The notes beneath the pieces were generated by a model, which searched no databases, had not been told where the DNA came from, and saw only the letters and a program-made list of their open reading frames with translations. From the NCBI RefSeq assembly GCF_000746275.1, contig NZ_KN050832.1, forward strand, positions 1,488 to 65,487: a DNA stretch of 64,000 nucleotides, written 5' to 3'. Below are positions 1 to 8,800 of this stretch, in pieces. Origin of the DNA: Thermopetrobacter sp. TC1 (GTDB lineage Bacteria > Pseudomonadota > Alphaproteobacteria > Rhizobiales > Aestuariivirgaceae). The position numbers and the translations under genes are program-made. Position 1 is the stretch's first letter. Every line of letters begins with the position of its first letter.

Positions 1-48
1 TTCAAGGGGTTTGGGCGGCCATTCCAAGATCGAAAATGCCGCCAATCC

Positions 49-402
49 TCAAAAAAGCGCCAGTTGATTCGGATTTTTTCGCGCCTGACGCCGTGTCTGT
101 CCGCTGTAAACACGGATCCGCTCATATTGCTTGTCCGTGATTTGCAAAATTTGCACATCACCGCCTGAAGGCAAGTTTTGCTCTATGGCTTTCACATGCG
201 CCTCGAATGTCTTCTGCCCGCCACAGAAGCGCATGTAGACCGAAAACTGGTTCATCTCAAAGCCACGATCAAGCAGGAACTGGCGAAAGCGCGTGGCCTC
301 GCGCTGCGCCTGTGGCGTGTTCACCGGCAGGTCGAACATCACCAGCATCCACATGAGCCTGTATCCGCTCAAGAAAACGCCATCTCCGCCCTTGCGGCCC
401 AT
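49..402 (-). CDS. cas2: CRISPR-associated endoribonuclease-like Cas2 (type II-C)
   Basis: Cas2 pairs with Cas1 as the structural core of the spacer-integration complex. The protein has the Cas2 opening 'MWMLVMFDLPV', with the conserved Asp after the first strand, followed by 'RFRQFLLDRGFEMNQFSVYMRFC', typical of type II-C Cas2. The ATG start lies 4 bases past the cas1 stop and gives 117 aa. A TTG at 372 with GGAG upstream would give a start at 'LSGYRLMW', which is closer to family N-termini, so the start is uncertain. The gene is last in a cas9-cas1-cas2 operon. Its stop is only 48 bases from the window edge, so any CRISPR array lies outside. Confidence 0.93.
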   Translation of the reverse strand: MGRKGGDGVFLSGYRLMWMLVMFDLPVNTPQAQREATRFRQFLLDRGFEMNQFSVYMRFCGGQKTFEAHVKAIEQNLPSGGDVQILQITDKQYERIRVYSGQTRRQARKNPNQLALF

Positions 403-406
403 CGCC

Positions 407-1330
407 CTACAATTCCGCAAGCTCCAACGCTTTCGGCGGCACCGGAAATTCAAGCATGGCCCTGCGCTGCTCAAAGCTGCGCGCCAACGATACGCTCAGC
501 CGCTGCACGCAACCGCTTACCGGCGTGCGGCTTTCCGGCAGCAGCAGGTCAAACGACAGCATGCGCACCAGCCGCTCCTTGGCTTGTGAGTCCAGCACTA
601 TGCCGCCATTATTGTTTCCGAAATTATCGCGCAACAGTTGCCGCGCTGTCCAGTCCACCAGTGGTCGAAACGGCTCCATCAGGTCGTCGGCCAGAGCAAA
701 GGCATTGGCCCGGTTGTGGTGGTGCATTCCCAGTGTGGGGTGCAGTCCGGCGGCGATGACAGCGCGCGCCACACAGGCACGCAGGACCGTGTAGCCATAG
801 TTCAGGAACACGTTCACGTCGTGCGCATTGCGGTCGCGCTGAAAGCCGGGGCCGAAGAGCAGAGGCCAATAGCGCCGCGCCGCCTGTGCCTCCACGTTTT
901 CCGGATCACCGGAGCGCACCTTGCGCGCTAGACGATCAAAGGCGTCGGCGTTTTCTCCGGCGGCGTGCAGAATGGCCTGCTGCATGCGGATCTTGGCCAC
1001 CACCACCTGTTTCCACAGGTTCTTCTTCAGCGGTTTGGAGGCGGCGAGCTGCGCCTGCATGCGTCCGCCTTGCGCATGATGCCCTTCCAATGGCCAGAGC
1101 AGGGAATGCGGCGCGTGGTTCGGCCCGCAGAAGACAATGAGCGCGCCGCGCTGCGCCAGCCGGGTGCACAGGTTGGCGGAGAAGGTGACGCCGTGCGCGT
1201 GAACGATGACGGCGGCGATGTCGTCCAGCGCCACGCGGCCCAGTTCCTCGCCATCCCTGCGCACCAGCATGAAACCGCGCAGCACGCTTAAGTGTACGTC
1301 ATCGGTGGCTATGTCCACATAGCGATCCAT
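407..1330 (-). CDS. cas1: CRISPR-associated integrase Cas1 (type II-C)
   Basis: Cas1 catalyses insertion of new spacers at the leader end of the CRISPR array, as a complex with Cas2. The 307-residue protein has the usual N-terminal beta domain ('HLSVLRGFMLVRR') and the helical catalytic domain. The metal ligands are visible: Glu near residue 147 in 'PENVEAQAARRYW', His in 'LGMHHHNRANAFALADDLMEPFRP' near 203-205, and the acidic residues near 216-219. It starts 30 bases after the cas9 stop and is probably cotranscribed. No strong ribosome binding site is seen before the ATG. Length and motifs look intact. Confidence 0.95.
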   Translation of the reverse strand: MDRYVDIATDDVHLSVLRGFMLVRRDGEELGRVALDDIAAVIVHAHGVTFSANLCTRLAQRGALIVFCGPNHAPHSLLWPLEGHHAQGGRMQAQLAASKPLKKNLWKQVVVAKIRMQQAILHAAGENADAFDRLARKVRSGDPENVEAQAARRYWPLLFGPGFQRDRNAHDVNVFLNYGYTVLRACVARAVIAAGLHPTLGMHHHNRANAFALADDLMEPFRPLVDWTARQLLRDNFGNNNGGIVLDSQAKERLVRMLSFDLLLPESRTPVSGCVQRLSVSLARSFEQRRAMLEFPVPPKALELAEL

Positions 1331-1360
1331 TGTTTTGCCGTGACATCATCGCAGGCGGCA

Positions 1361-4300
1361 TCAGCGCCGGTCATACCAGGGGCCCGGGTCGAACACGCGT
1401 CCCGTCTCGTCCACCTTGACCAGGCGAAATTTCATGTTCTTCAGTCCGGCTGGTGCCGGCGAAATAAACTTAAATGGGTCGGATGCATCTCTGTTACGTG
1501 CATCCACATTCGCCTCATTATGCGGCGCAAGCGTAATCTGACCATTCTTCGTGAACTTCACCACGCGGCCATAAACCGTTTTTCCGTCCTGTTCCCACGC
1601 ACACATGTCGTTCTGGAAGATGCGCATCAGCTTGCGCGCGGTCGGGTATTTGCGTTTGAGCTCCGATTTCCAGCCCGGCTGGTGGGCATCGAACATGGAG
1701 ATGACCTCCGCTTCCCACTTGCCGTTCGGCAGCTCCCAGAGGTCATAGCGGTAGTTGGAGCCGCCCTTGTAGGCCTTGTAGGGCTGGCCGGTACGGCGAT
1801 CGCGGATGGGGATGACGTTCAGCGCACGGGTGATGCGCACGCGACGGATGCCCTTCCACGGGTTATCCTTGCCATCGACCTTGTCCAGTGTGGGAAATTC
1901 CGCCAGCGCCTTCTCGTATTCCTTGCCCGAAAGGTCGCGCGTGTGATTCCACAGGGCATCGCGCAGGTCCGGATCGCGCACCAGCTCGATGTCCTTCGGC
2001 TTCAGGCTGGTGAGTGGTACGCGATAGACGACGATGGGATCGCCGCGCTGCGTGCGCTCGCCGGTGAGGCCATAGGCGGTTTCCTCGTGCAATTGCCCCG
2101 CAGTCTGGTCGCGCCCCACCCGACGCAGAGAAAAGTCGATGGTCTTGTGACGCGGGCGATGACTGACGATCATGCGACGCACGATGCGCGCCACCTCCTC
2201 GCGAAAGCCAGGCCAGGGTTCCGCAGGGATCGATTGCCAGACGTAGTCTTCCAGCCCTTGTGCCTCCAGCCGCCCGGCCTCGCGAGAGATTCGGTTCAAG
2301 AGGCCGCGGCTGGTCAGCCCGATGACGGCGGCGTCCAGGGCGTGATGGCGATGATCGTCTCGCGCTTTCGCCTGTTGCTCCTCGGGCAGGTTGTCGCCGC
2401 GCAAAATACTGTTCAACCCCCAGCGGCGACGCAGAAGAGCCGTGAGCCGGCCGGGCGTGACCCACACCGGTGCTTGCGCCAGCTTCACTGGATAAAGCGC
2501 TGCCAGGTAAAGCCGCGCCATGCGGGCGAGATATTGAGTCTCGTTGAGCTGGCGGGCCAGGAAATCCTCATGGTTGCCCCTGAAGCGCTCAAGCGCGTCC
2601 GGGGCGAAGCGCCAGCGCTTGTTGGCCGGCAGGCCCTTGGCCCGCTCGGCGATGCCTTCCCATTTTTCCGTGTGGCCCCAGGCTTCGTATGGGGGCCTGT
2701 CGCGTTTTTCCTGATTGGCCTCGCGCAGGCAGACGATCTTGTTTGCCACGCTGTCATCCAGCGTTTTCGCATAGGGCAGGATGTGGTCAATGTCCACGGC
2801 ACCGGAGAAGAGCATGGAGAGGCTGATGTTCTGGCCCGTATAGACGCAGCGGCGGGCGCGCTTGCCGCACTCCTCCAGTTCCAGCCACAGACGCAGGAGC
2901 AAGTGGTTGCGCGGGGTTGGCTCTATTTTCTGATGCGTTATCTCTTCTGCTTCCCGCATCAGTTGGCGGCGGTGTTCGGCCTCTTCGGTATTCTTTTTCA
3001 GGCGGCGGTTGTATTCCCTGATCTGTTCGTCGTTCATCTTCAGCTCGCGGGCCAGCTCGACGACAATCTCGGCCGGCTTGCCGTAGCGGCGGATAAGAGT
3101 GTTCACCAGCCGGCGAAGCTGGCCGAGGCCGATGTGCACCGTCGGGTTGGTGATGCGGCCCACGCGCAGTTCTTCCGGGTCGTTCGCGTCGCCGGTGCCG
3201 GGCGGGATGTGGCGGGAGAGGATGTGGCCGTAGTAAGGAAGTTCCTCGAAGACCTCACCGGTGGCGAATTCCGAGTGCGCGCCATGGCCATATACACACC
3301 CGACCGCCTCGCCATAGGTGATGACGTCTTCCTTCAGGGCCTCCAGGATGTGCAGCGAGGCCGTCAGGCCGAGGCGGCCATGGCCCTTCGGCAGCGAAAC
3401 CTTGAAGGCGACATGTTCGGCCTGCTCCTCGCTCAGGCCCTGTTCCTCGATCAGCCAGTCGATGAGCGCGTCCGGATCTTCCTCGTTCAGGATGCGCTCG
3501 ATGATGGCCCATTGCTCCTGCCAGCTCTTCGCCGTCCATTGCGGGCCGAAGGCCTTCTTGTTCGCCAGCGCGGCGTTGACCTCATTGCCCGGCAGTTTCC
3601 TGCGGTTTTCCGTTTCCTTGTTGAAGCGGGTGAACTCGGGCAGCTTCAATACGCGCTCGCGTAGCGTCTTGAACGGTGCATCTTTGCGGGTGTTCAGATA
3701 AAGGATCAGCTTGTCGCGCTCATCCCGCGTCAGCTTGCGGAAAGAACCGTCCGGCTGCTGCACCTCCAGGTGGTTCACTTCCTGATAGAGCCGGAGTTGC
3801 TGAAACAGGGGATGGGCCTTCGGCAGGCGTTCCTCGTGCTCGTTGAAGGTGCACTTGCCGACGCGCGGGGGCTTCAGCGGGCGCTGATAGAAGATGATGC
3901 GGCGGATGTGATCACGCGCCTCCTCGGTCAGCACCTCCGGGTGGTATTTCGCCTGGGCCTGCCAGATTGCGTCGAATTCCGCTTCCAGCAGCTTGCGGTC
4001 GGGGTAGAAATCGTAGCCGTTGCCCTTGCCCTGCGTTTCCGGGCGCAGTCGGGCGCGCACGCTCTCGCCGCGCTGGCGGCGCTTGTGGAGGAATTCGCCG
4101 AAGGTGCGGGCGCCTTCCTCCATCATCTTGTGTTCCAGTCGGGCGATGCCGGTGCGGATGGCACCTGCCTCATTGTCGCGGCTGTCGGTCTTGCGGTTGG
4201 ACTTGAAACCCCGACGCTGGTTCAGATGGAACAGGGCGCGGCCCAGATGGTGCGGCGGCAGCGGCTCATTCAGCGCACGCGCGCGCAGCTCGAAGGGATC

Positions 4301-4591
4301 GAGTTTTTCCAGCTCCTTGCGCGCGGACTCGTCCGCCGGCATCAGGCCGTATTCCATCAGGGCGCGCATCAGGGCGTTTCTTCGGCGCACGAATCGGTCG
4401 CGCCGGCGGCGTGCACCACGGGCCAGGCGGCGATCCTCGGCCAGGGATTTCCTGCTCTGCGGGTCGCGGCCATCGGGGAAGATGCGCACGCCGCCATCGA
4501 CACTGCGCACGGGTTCGTTTTCCGCGTTCAGCTCGTAGATCCACCAACCGATGGAATTGGTGCCGATGTCGAGAGCGAGACGATAGCGCAT
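1361..4591 (-). CDS. cas9: CRISPR-associated endonuclease Cas9 (type II-C)
   Basis: RNA-guided DNA endonuclease that uses crRNA:tracrRNA to cut both strands of target DNA. The 1076-residue length is that of the compact II-C class. RuvC-I is at the N-terminus ('LALDIGTNSIGW', Asp8) and is followed by an Arg-rich bridge helix ('RRRRDRFVRRRNALM', about 60-75). RuvC-II has Glu512 ('IVVELAREL'), the HNH domain has 'DIDHILPYAKTLDDS' with His603, and RuvC-III has 'HRHHALDAAVIGL' with Asp753. All catalytic residues are present, so the nuclease should be active. I chose the ATG with GTGAGGG six bases upstream; a GTG four codons earlier is also open but overlaps that site. It is first gene of the cas operon. 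PAM and repeat cannot be read here because no array is in the window. Confidence 0.96.
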   Translation of the reverse strand: MRYRLALDIGTNSIGWWIYELNAENEPVRSVDGGVRIFPDGRDPQSRKSLAEDRRLARGARRRRDRFVRRRNALMRALMEYGLMPADESARKELEKLDPFELRARALNEPLPPHHLGRALFHLNQRRGFKSNRKTDSRDNEAGAIRTGIARLEHKMMEEGARTFGEFLHKRRQRGESVRARLRPETQGKGNGYDFYPDRKLLEAEFDAIWQAQAKYHPEVLTEEARDHIRRIIFYQRPLKPPRVGKCTFNEHEERLPKAHPLFQQLRLYQEVNHLEVQQPDGSFRKLTRDERDKLILYLNTRKDAPFKTLRERVLKLPEFTRFNKETENRRKLPGNEVNAALANKKAFGPQWTAKSWQEQWAIIERILNEEDPDALIDWLIEEQGLSEEQAEHVAFKVSLPKGHGRLGLTASLHILEALKEDVITYGEAVGCVYGHGAHSEFATGEVFEELPYYGHILSRHIPPGTGDANDPEELRVGRITNPTVHIGLGQLRRLVNTLIRRYGKPAEIVVELARELKMNDEQIREYNRRLKKNTEEAEHRRQLMREAEEITHQKIEPTPRNHLLLRLWLELEECGKRARRCVYTGQNISLSMLFSGAVDIDHILPYAKTLDDSVANKIVCLREANQEKRDRPPYEAWGHTEKWEGIAERAKGLPANKRWRFAPDALERFRGNHEDFLARQLNETQYLARMARLYLAALYPVKLAQAPVWVTPGRLTALLRRRWGLNSILRGDNLPEEQQAKARDDHRHHALDAAVIGLTSRGLLNRISREAGRLEAQGLEDYVWQSIPAEPWPGFREEVARIVRRMIVSHRPRHKTIDFSLRRVGRDQTAGQLHEETAYGLTGERTQRGDPIVVYRVPLTSLKPKDIELVRDPDLRDALWNHTRDLSGKEYEKALAEFPTLDKVDGKDNPWKGIRRVRITRALNVIPIRDRRTGQPYKAYKGGSNYRYDLWELPNGKWEAEVISMFDAHQPGWKSELKRKYPTARKLMRIFQNDMCAWEQDGKTVYGRVVKFTKNGQITLAPHNEANVDARNRDASDPFKFISPAPAGLKNMKFRLVKVDETGRVFDPGPWYDRR

Positions 4592-4627
4592 GGTTGCCCT
4601 CACATGACTGGAAAGGCAGGCGAGGAC

Positions 4628-4656
4628 ATGTTATCTATGCACGTAAAGCTTGACAA
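4628..4656 (-). promoter_or_regulatory. Putative cas9-cas1-cas2 promoter
   Basis: On the minus strand, TTGTCA (complement of 4651-4656), 17 bases and TAACAT (complement of 4628-4633) match a sigma-70 promoter. Initiation near 4621 would give a 30-base leader before the cas9 ATG. The -35 overlaps the complementary TTGACA read by the tracrRNA on the other strand. Confidence 0.5.
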
Positions 4657-4678
4657 TAATCAGAAGATAATCTAGCTT
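4650..4678 (+). promoter_or_regulatory. Putative tracrRNA promoter
   Basis: A consensus -35 TTGACA (4650-4655) is followed after 17 bases by TAGCTT, a weak -10. It is divergent from the cas promoter, and the two -35 hexamers occupy the same 7 bp (TTGACAA/TTGTCAA). Sigma factors would compete for this site. Confidence 0.42.
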
Positions 4679-4684
4679 TTGCTT

Positions 4685-4768
4685 TGCAGATCAGTAAACG
4701 CAGTCTGGCCGTTAACAAGCATTCGACTGCAACAGTTCAGGAAAGAGGCTCCGGCCTCTTTCCTTTTT
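4685..4768 (+). ncRNA. Putative tracrRNA
   Basis: This intergenic stretch beside cas9, read opposite to the cas genes, has the layout of a type II-C tracrRNA. First comes a single-stranded 5' part that could be the anti-repeat, then a GCAGTC...GACTGC stem (4700-4705 with 4725-4730), then a 10-bp GC-rich terminator hairpin (4740-4763) followed by five T. A promoter-like TTGACA lies just upstream. The anti-repeat cannot be verified because no CRISPR repeat is in the window, and both ends are approximate. Position next to a II-C cas9 and the hairpin order are the main support. Confidence 0.55.
4740..4768 (+). terminator. Rho-independent terminator of the tracrRNA
   Basis: GGAAAGAGGC, loop TCCG, GCCTCTTTCC is a perfect 10-bp stem followed by TTTTT on the plus strand. 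Confidence 0.8.
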
Positions 4769-4808
4769 CATTCCGGTTGGTAGCCAAGCCTCCTGACGGG
4801 ATTTTTTA

Positions 4809-4916
4809 TCACCCCCTGCCGGTAAGGAGCTTTTCGCCGGCGAGCAGGTCTTCGACGAAATAGGCCACCAGCTCGCTGCGGCCGCGCAGGCCCGCCTTGC
4901 GGTAAATGGCGTTGCC
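4809..4916 (-). pseudogene. C-terminal fragment of a LuxR-type HTH regulator
   Basis: The minus strand encodes about 36 residues, 'NAIYRKAGLRGRSELVAYF' followed by 'VEDLLAGEKL', and a TGA stop. This matches the end of LuxR/GerE helix-turn-helix domains, which typically read 'xNHLxAIYRKxGLRSRSELVAYF'. The similarity stops abruptly at the Asn; upstream in this frame is unrelated sequence with two adjacent Cys codons and no LuxR body. It is therefore a decayed remnant. It may mark a deletion that accompanied arrival of the CRISPR locus, which is inference. Confidence 0.6.
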
Positions 4917-4985
4917 GCAGCAGAGGTAAAAAAGCGGCGCATGAACCAAGGTTCATGGGCGGTTTTCGCCCCCACGCCTTGGAAT

Positions 4986-5018
4986 GAAAAGGAGGTGGCG
5001 GGGAAAGCCGCCACCTCC
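4986..5018 (-). terminator. Terminator of the cytochrome c' gene
   Basis: An 11-bp perfect stem, GGAGGTGGCGG with CCGCCACCTCC, is followed on the minus strand by TTTTC. It lies 57 bases past the cytochrome stop. Confidence 0.75.
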
Positions 5019-5074
5019 CTTCGTTCAAGTATCCGGGAATGCCGCCCTTAGAGGCAGGGATCATCAGCGTGGTG

Positions 5075-5728
5075 TCAGCGCAGCTTCCAGGCGGCGTGAC
5101 AGGCGCGGCACTGGCCGGTGAGCTCACCGATGGCCTCGATCACCTTGCGATAATCATCAGCCGTCGGCTCATTGCCCACCTTTGCCGCCACATCGGCGAT
5201 GTTGCCGGCGGCAAGATGCATCTGCATGCCCATCTGATGCATCTCCGGGGGCAAGACCCGGCCAAAACCGCCAAATCCCTGCGGTTTCTTCCGGCCCTCG
5301 CCCATCTGCATGCCGGGCAGCGGCTTGCCCAGCACCTGCATGACAATGCGGCCCATGCCCATGTGCATCTGATCGGGGTTGCCGCCTCCCTGCTCCACCA
5401 TCTCGGCCATGCGCTGGCGCACCAGCTTGCGAATCTCGGCGATTTTCTCCTCCGGTACTTTCGCTGCGCGCAACTTGCTCATCAGCTCATGGGCCGGGCC
5501 GAGATCCTCGCCGGCGATGCGCGCCACTTCCCTGAAATCGCCTTCCGCCAGCGCATTCATCATGTCATCGACATAATCCAGAAATCCCCGCATCATGGCG
5601 AGAAACTGCTGCTGCATCTGCGGCTCCATCTGCACCAGCGTGCGCCCGTCATCCTGCGCATCCTGGGCCATGCCCGGCGCCGCAAACAGCGTCAGCGCGA
5701 GAAAGCCGGTCAAAAGCTTCTTTTTCAT
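5075..5728 (-). CDS. Cytochrome c' (class II c-type cytochrome), Met/His-rich
   Basis: Exported four-helix-type cytochrome. It has a signal peptide ('MKKKLLTGFLALTLFAAPGMAQ') and a C-terminal haem attachment site 'CRACHAAWKLR', the class II arrangement. At 217 aa it is longer than usual cytochromes c' (about 150 mature). The extra length lies in a segment rich in Met, His and Gln ('MHMGMG', 'GMQMGEG', 'MHQMGMQMHL'), which could bind a soft metal; this is inference. The start is the ATG after AAGGGATACATGCGAC and gives a clean signal peptide. It is downstream of an RND efflux operon on the same strand, separated by 107 bases, and ends at its own terminator. Confidence 0.8.
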   Translation of the reverse strand: MKKKLLTGFLALTLFAAPGMAQDAQDDGRTLVQMEPQMQQQFLAMMRGFLDYVDDMMNALAEGDFREVARIAGEDLGPAHELMSKLRAAKVPEEKIAEIRKLVRQRMAEMVEQGGGNPDQMHMGMGRIVMQVLGKPLPGMQMGEGRKKPQGFGGFGRVLPPEMHQMGMQMHLAAGNIADVAAKVGNEPTADDYRKVIEAIGELTGQCRACHAAWKLR

Positions 5729-5835
5729 GTCGCATGTATCCCTTTTCTCATCCGAGATGGTTTTTCCGCCCCACTGTTCTTTACGCATTCAGGATACGGT
5801 TTCCGTCGCAGCCGGAAACGATGTGTGCGATCACA

Positions 5836-8800
5836 TTATCGCGAGGCGGAAGCGGCAGAGACATGATCTCCCTCCTCTTCCGCCGGGGCATCCAGGCGCG
5901 CCAGGCCAAAGTCATCAAGGATGGAATAGATCGAGGGCACCACCAGCAGCACCAGGAAGGTGGCGGCCACCAGCCCGAAGGCCAGCGATGTGACCAGGGG
6001 CGTGAGAATCTGCGCCTGCAGGCTCTTTTCCGTCAGGATGGGCAAAAGGCCCACGAAGGTGGTCATGGAAGTGAGCAGGATAGCGCGGAAGCGCGCCCGC
6101 GAGGCCAGCGGCGCCGCCTCGCGCACGCTCGCCGTCTCGCCGTGATAATGCTTGATGAAGTTCACAAGCAGGATGGAGTTGTTCACCACCACGCCGGAAA
6201 GCGCCACCAGCCCCAAAAGCGAGGGCATGGAAAAGTTCAGCCCCATGAGGAAATGGCCAAACACGGCGCCGACGAAGGCGAAGGGAATGATGGACATGAC
6301 CACCACCGGCTCGATGTAGCTGCGGAACTGAAACGACAGCAGCAGGTAGATGCCGATGATGCCGACAACAAAGCCGGAAAGGATGGATCGCTGCGTCTTG
6401 CGCGCCTTGCGGTCGGCTCCTTCCAGCGAGATGCGCACCCCCGGATATTTTTCAAGCAGCTTCGGCACGAAGGAGGCCATGGCATGGGTGACGATCTCGT
6501 TGGCGTTGGCGATGCGCGTGTCCACATCCCCGGTGATGGTAATGGCACGCTGGCCGTTGATGCGGGTGATGCGCGAATAGCCGCGCCCGGGCTGCACGTC
6601 CGCCACTGCCTTGAGCGGTATCAGCCGCCCGTCCGGCAGGGCGATGTCGAAATGATCGAGATCGGCCACAGAATCCCGGTCCCGATCGGACAGCCGCACG
6701 TCAATGTCGATGGAATCACCGTCGCGCTGCACCGTGTTCACGGTGATGGAGTGGAAAGCCGCGCGCAGCTGATCCGCCACCATCCGGCCGTCCAGCCCCA
6801 GCATGCGCGCCTCCGGCTTTAAGCGGATGCGAAACTCCGGCTTGCCCGGGCGCAGATCATCGGAAATGTCCACCGCGCCCACATAGCCCTTCAGCCAGGC
6901 CATCAGTTCGCGCGAGGCCGCCTTCATCTGCTCAAGGTCATCCCCCTGCAGCCGGATCTCGATATCCAGCCCCGCCGGGCCGATCTTCGTCTCGGAAAAG
7001 CGGATCCACACCACATCCGGCAGGTCCTTCGTCTTTTCGCGCCATTTCGCCAGCACCTCCTCGATGCGGATGGTGCGGATTTCCGCATCCAGCAGGTCGG
7101 CGGTGATGGTGGCCACATGCGGGCCCGCCTCACCTGCCGTATCATTGCGGTTGAATTCCACCGTGATGTTGCGCACCAGATCCTGCTGATCCGGCTGGCG
7201 CGGCTTTTCCTCCCGGTTGATCTCGCGCAGGGCCTGAATGGCACGCTCAACCGTGCGCTCGGTCAGCGCCAGCGGCGAGCCCGCCGGCAGCAGAATGCGC
7301 GCGGCGATGGTGTTGCCGTCGAGATCCGGAAAGGCCTCGAACTTCACCTTGCCGCCGGCCATGGCCGCCACCGCCAGCAGAAACAGCATGGCAGCAAACC
7401 CGAACGTGAAATAGCGCCAGTTGACGGCAAAGCGGGCCACCGGTTCCACCACCCGCTTGCTGAAGGCTTCCAGCCGCGCGTTCATCCACTCCTGAAAGCG
7501 CCCGCCCATCTTCGCCGTCTTCGTCTTTTCCATGGTGTGCAGAAGATGATGCGGCAGGATGAGGAAGGCCTCGATAAGCGACACCGCCAGCACGAACAGC
7601 ATGACGATGGGCACAACCCGCAGGATCTGACCGAGATCCCCTTTCAGAAAGGCCAGCGAGCCGAAGATAACCACCGTGGTGATGAACGAGGCGAACACCG
7701 AGGGCATCACTTGCGTCACGCCGTCGATGGCCGCCTGCACCGGCGGCTTGCCCTTCGCCCGCTGTGCCGCGATGTTCTCGGAAATGACGATGGCATCGTC
7801 CATCAAAAGACCGATGACGATGAGCAGGCCGATCATCGTCATCATGTTGATGGTCATGCCGCTCCAGACCATCAGCAGCCCGCCGCCCAGGAAGGAGATG
7901 GGCAGGCCCATGGCCACCCAGAAGGAATAGCGCAGGCCGAAAAACAGCCACAGCGTGACAAACACCAGGATCAGACCCTGCACGGCATTGGTGAGAATGA
8001 GATTGAGCCGGTCACGCACCAGCGAGGCCTGATCGTTGGTGATCTCCATGGTCACGCCCTTCGGCAGGCGCGCCTTTTCCTCCGCGATGAAGGCCTTCAC
8101 CGCGTCGATCACCCGCAGCACATCATCCTGCGGTGTCTTGGTGATGTCGAGAATGGCGGCACGGCGGCCGTTGAACAGGTATTTCTCCTCATCCAGAGTG
8201 AACCGGTCGGTGATGGTGGCGATATCGCCCAGCCGCACCTCTCCGCCGCTGGCGCTGGCCACGACCACGATGTTCTCATAATCGCGCGGGCGCTTGCCCT
8301 CGTCGGCATAACGGATGAGAATGTCGCGCGCACGCGTCTGCAACGAGCCGGCCGGCAGGTCGAAGCAGGAGCGCATCACCGCATTGGCCACATCCTGCAC
8401 CGATATGCCCAGTGCCTTAAGCCGCGCCGAATCAAGCGCGATGCGGATCTGATGGGTGGAAAAGCCGCGCACCGTCACTTTCGGGATCTTGCCGGTGCGC
8501 TCCATGCGGTCTTTCAGTCTCTCGGCCAGCATCTTCAGGTCCACCGGCGATGCCGCGGGAGCGGACACCGCAACGGAGGTGACGAAATCGCGCGTGCCCA
8601 GCTGACGGATGATCGGCTTTTCCACCAGATCGGGAAAGTCGTCGATGGCCTCCACCTCCGTCTTGAGGTCGGAGGTGAATTTCTCGAAACTGGCGCCCTC
8701 CACCATCTCCACGGTGGCACGCGCCACGTTCTCCATGGCCACGCAGGTGATCTCGTAGACATTGTCCACGTTGTGCACCGCATCCTCGATGCGCTGGCAG

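Noticed and set aside
1-48. Start of a CRISPR repeat at the window edge
   Set aside because: 48 bases contain no internal repeat, and no second copy of any part is seen in the window. It cannot be called.
1292-3664. Long plus-strand open frame opposite cas9
   Set aside because: It is the shadow of cas9 in GC-rich DNA. The cas9 strand has every catalytic motif, while this frame has no recognisable domain. The same applies to long frames opposite the RND pump and cckA.
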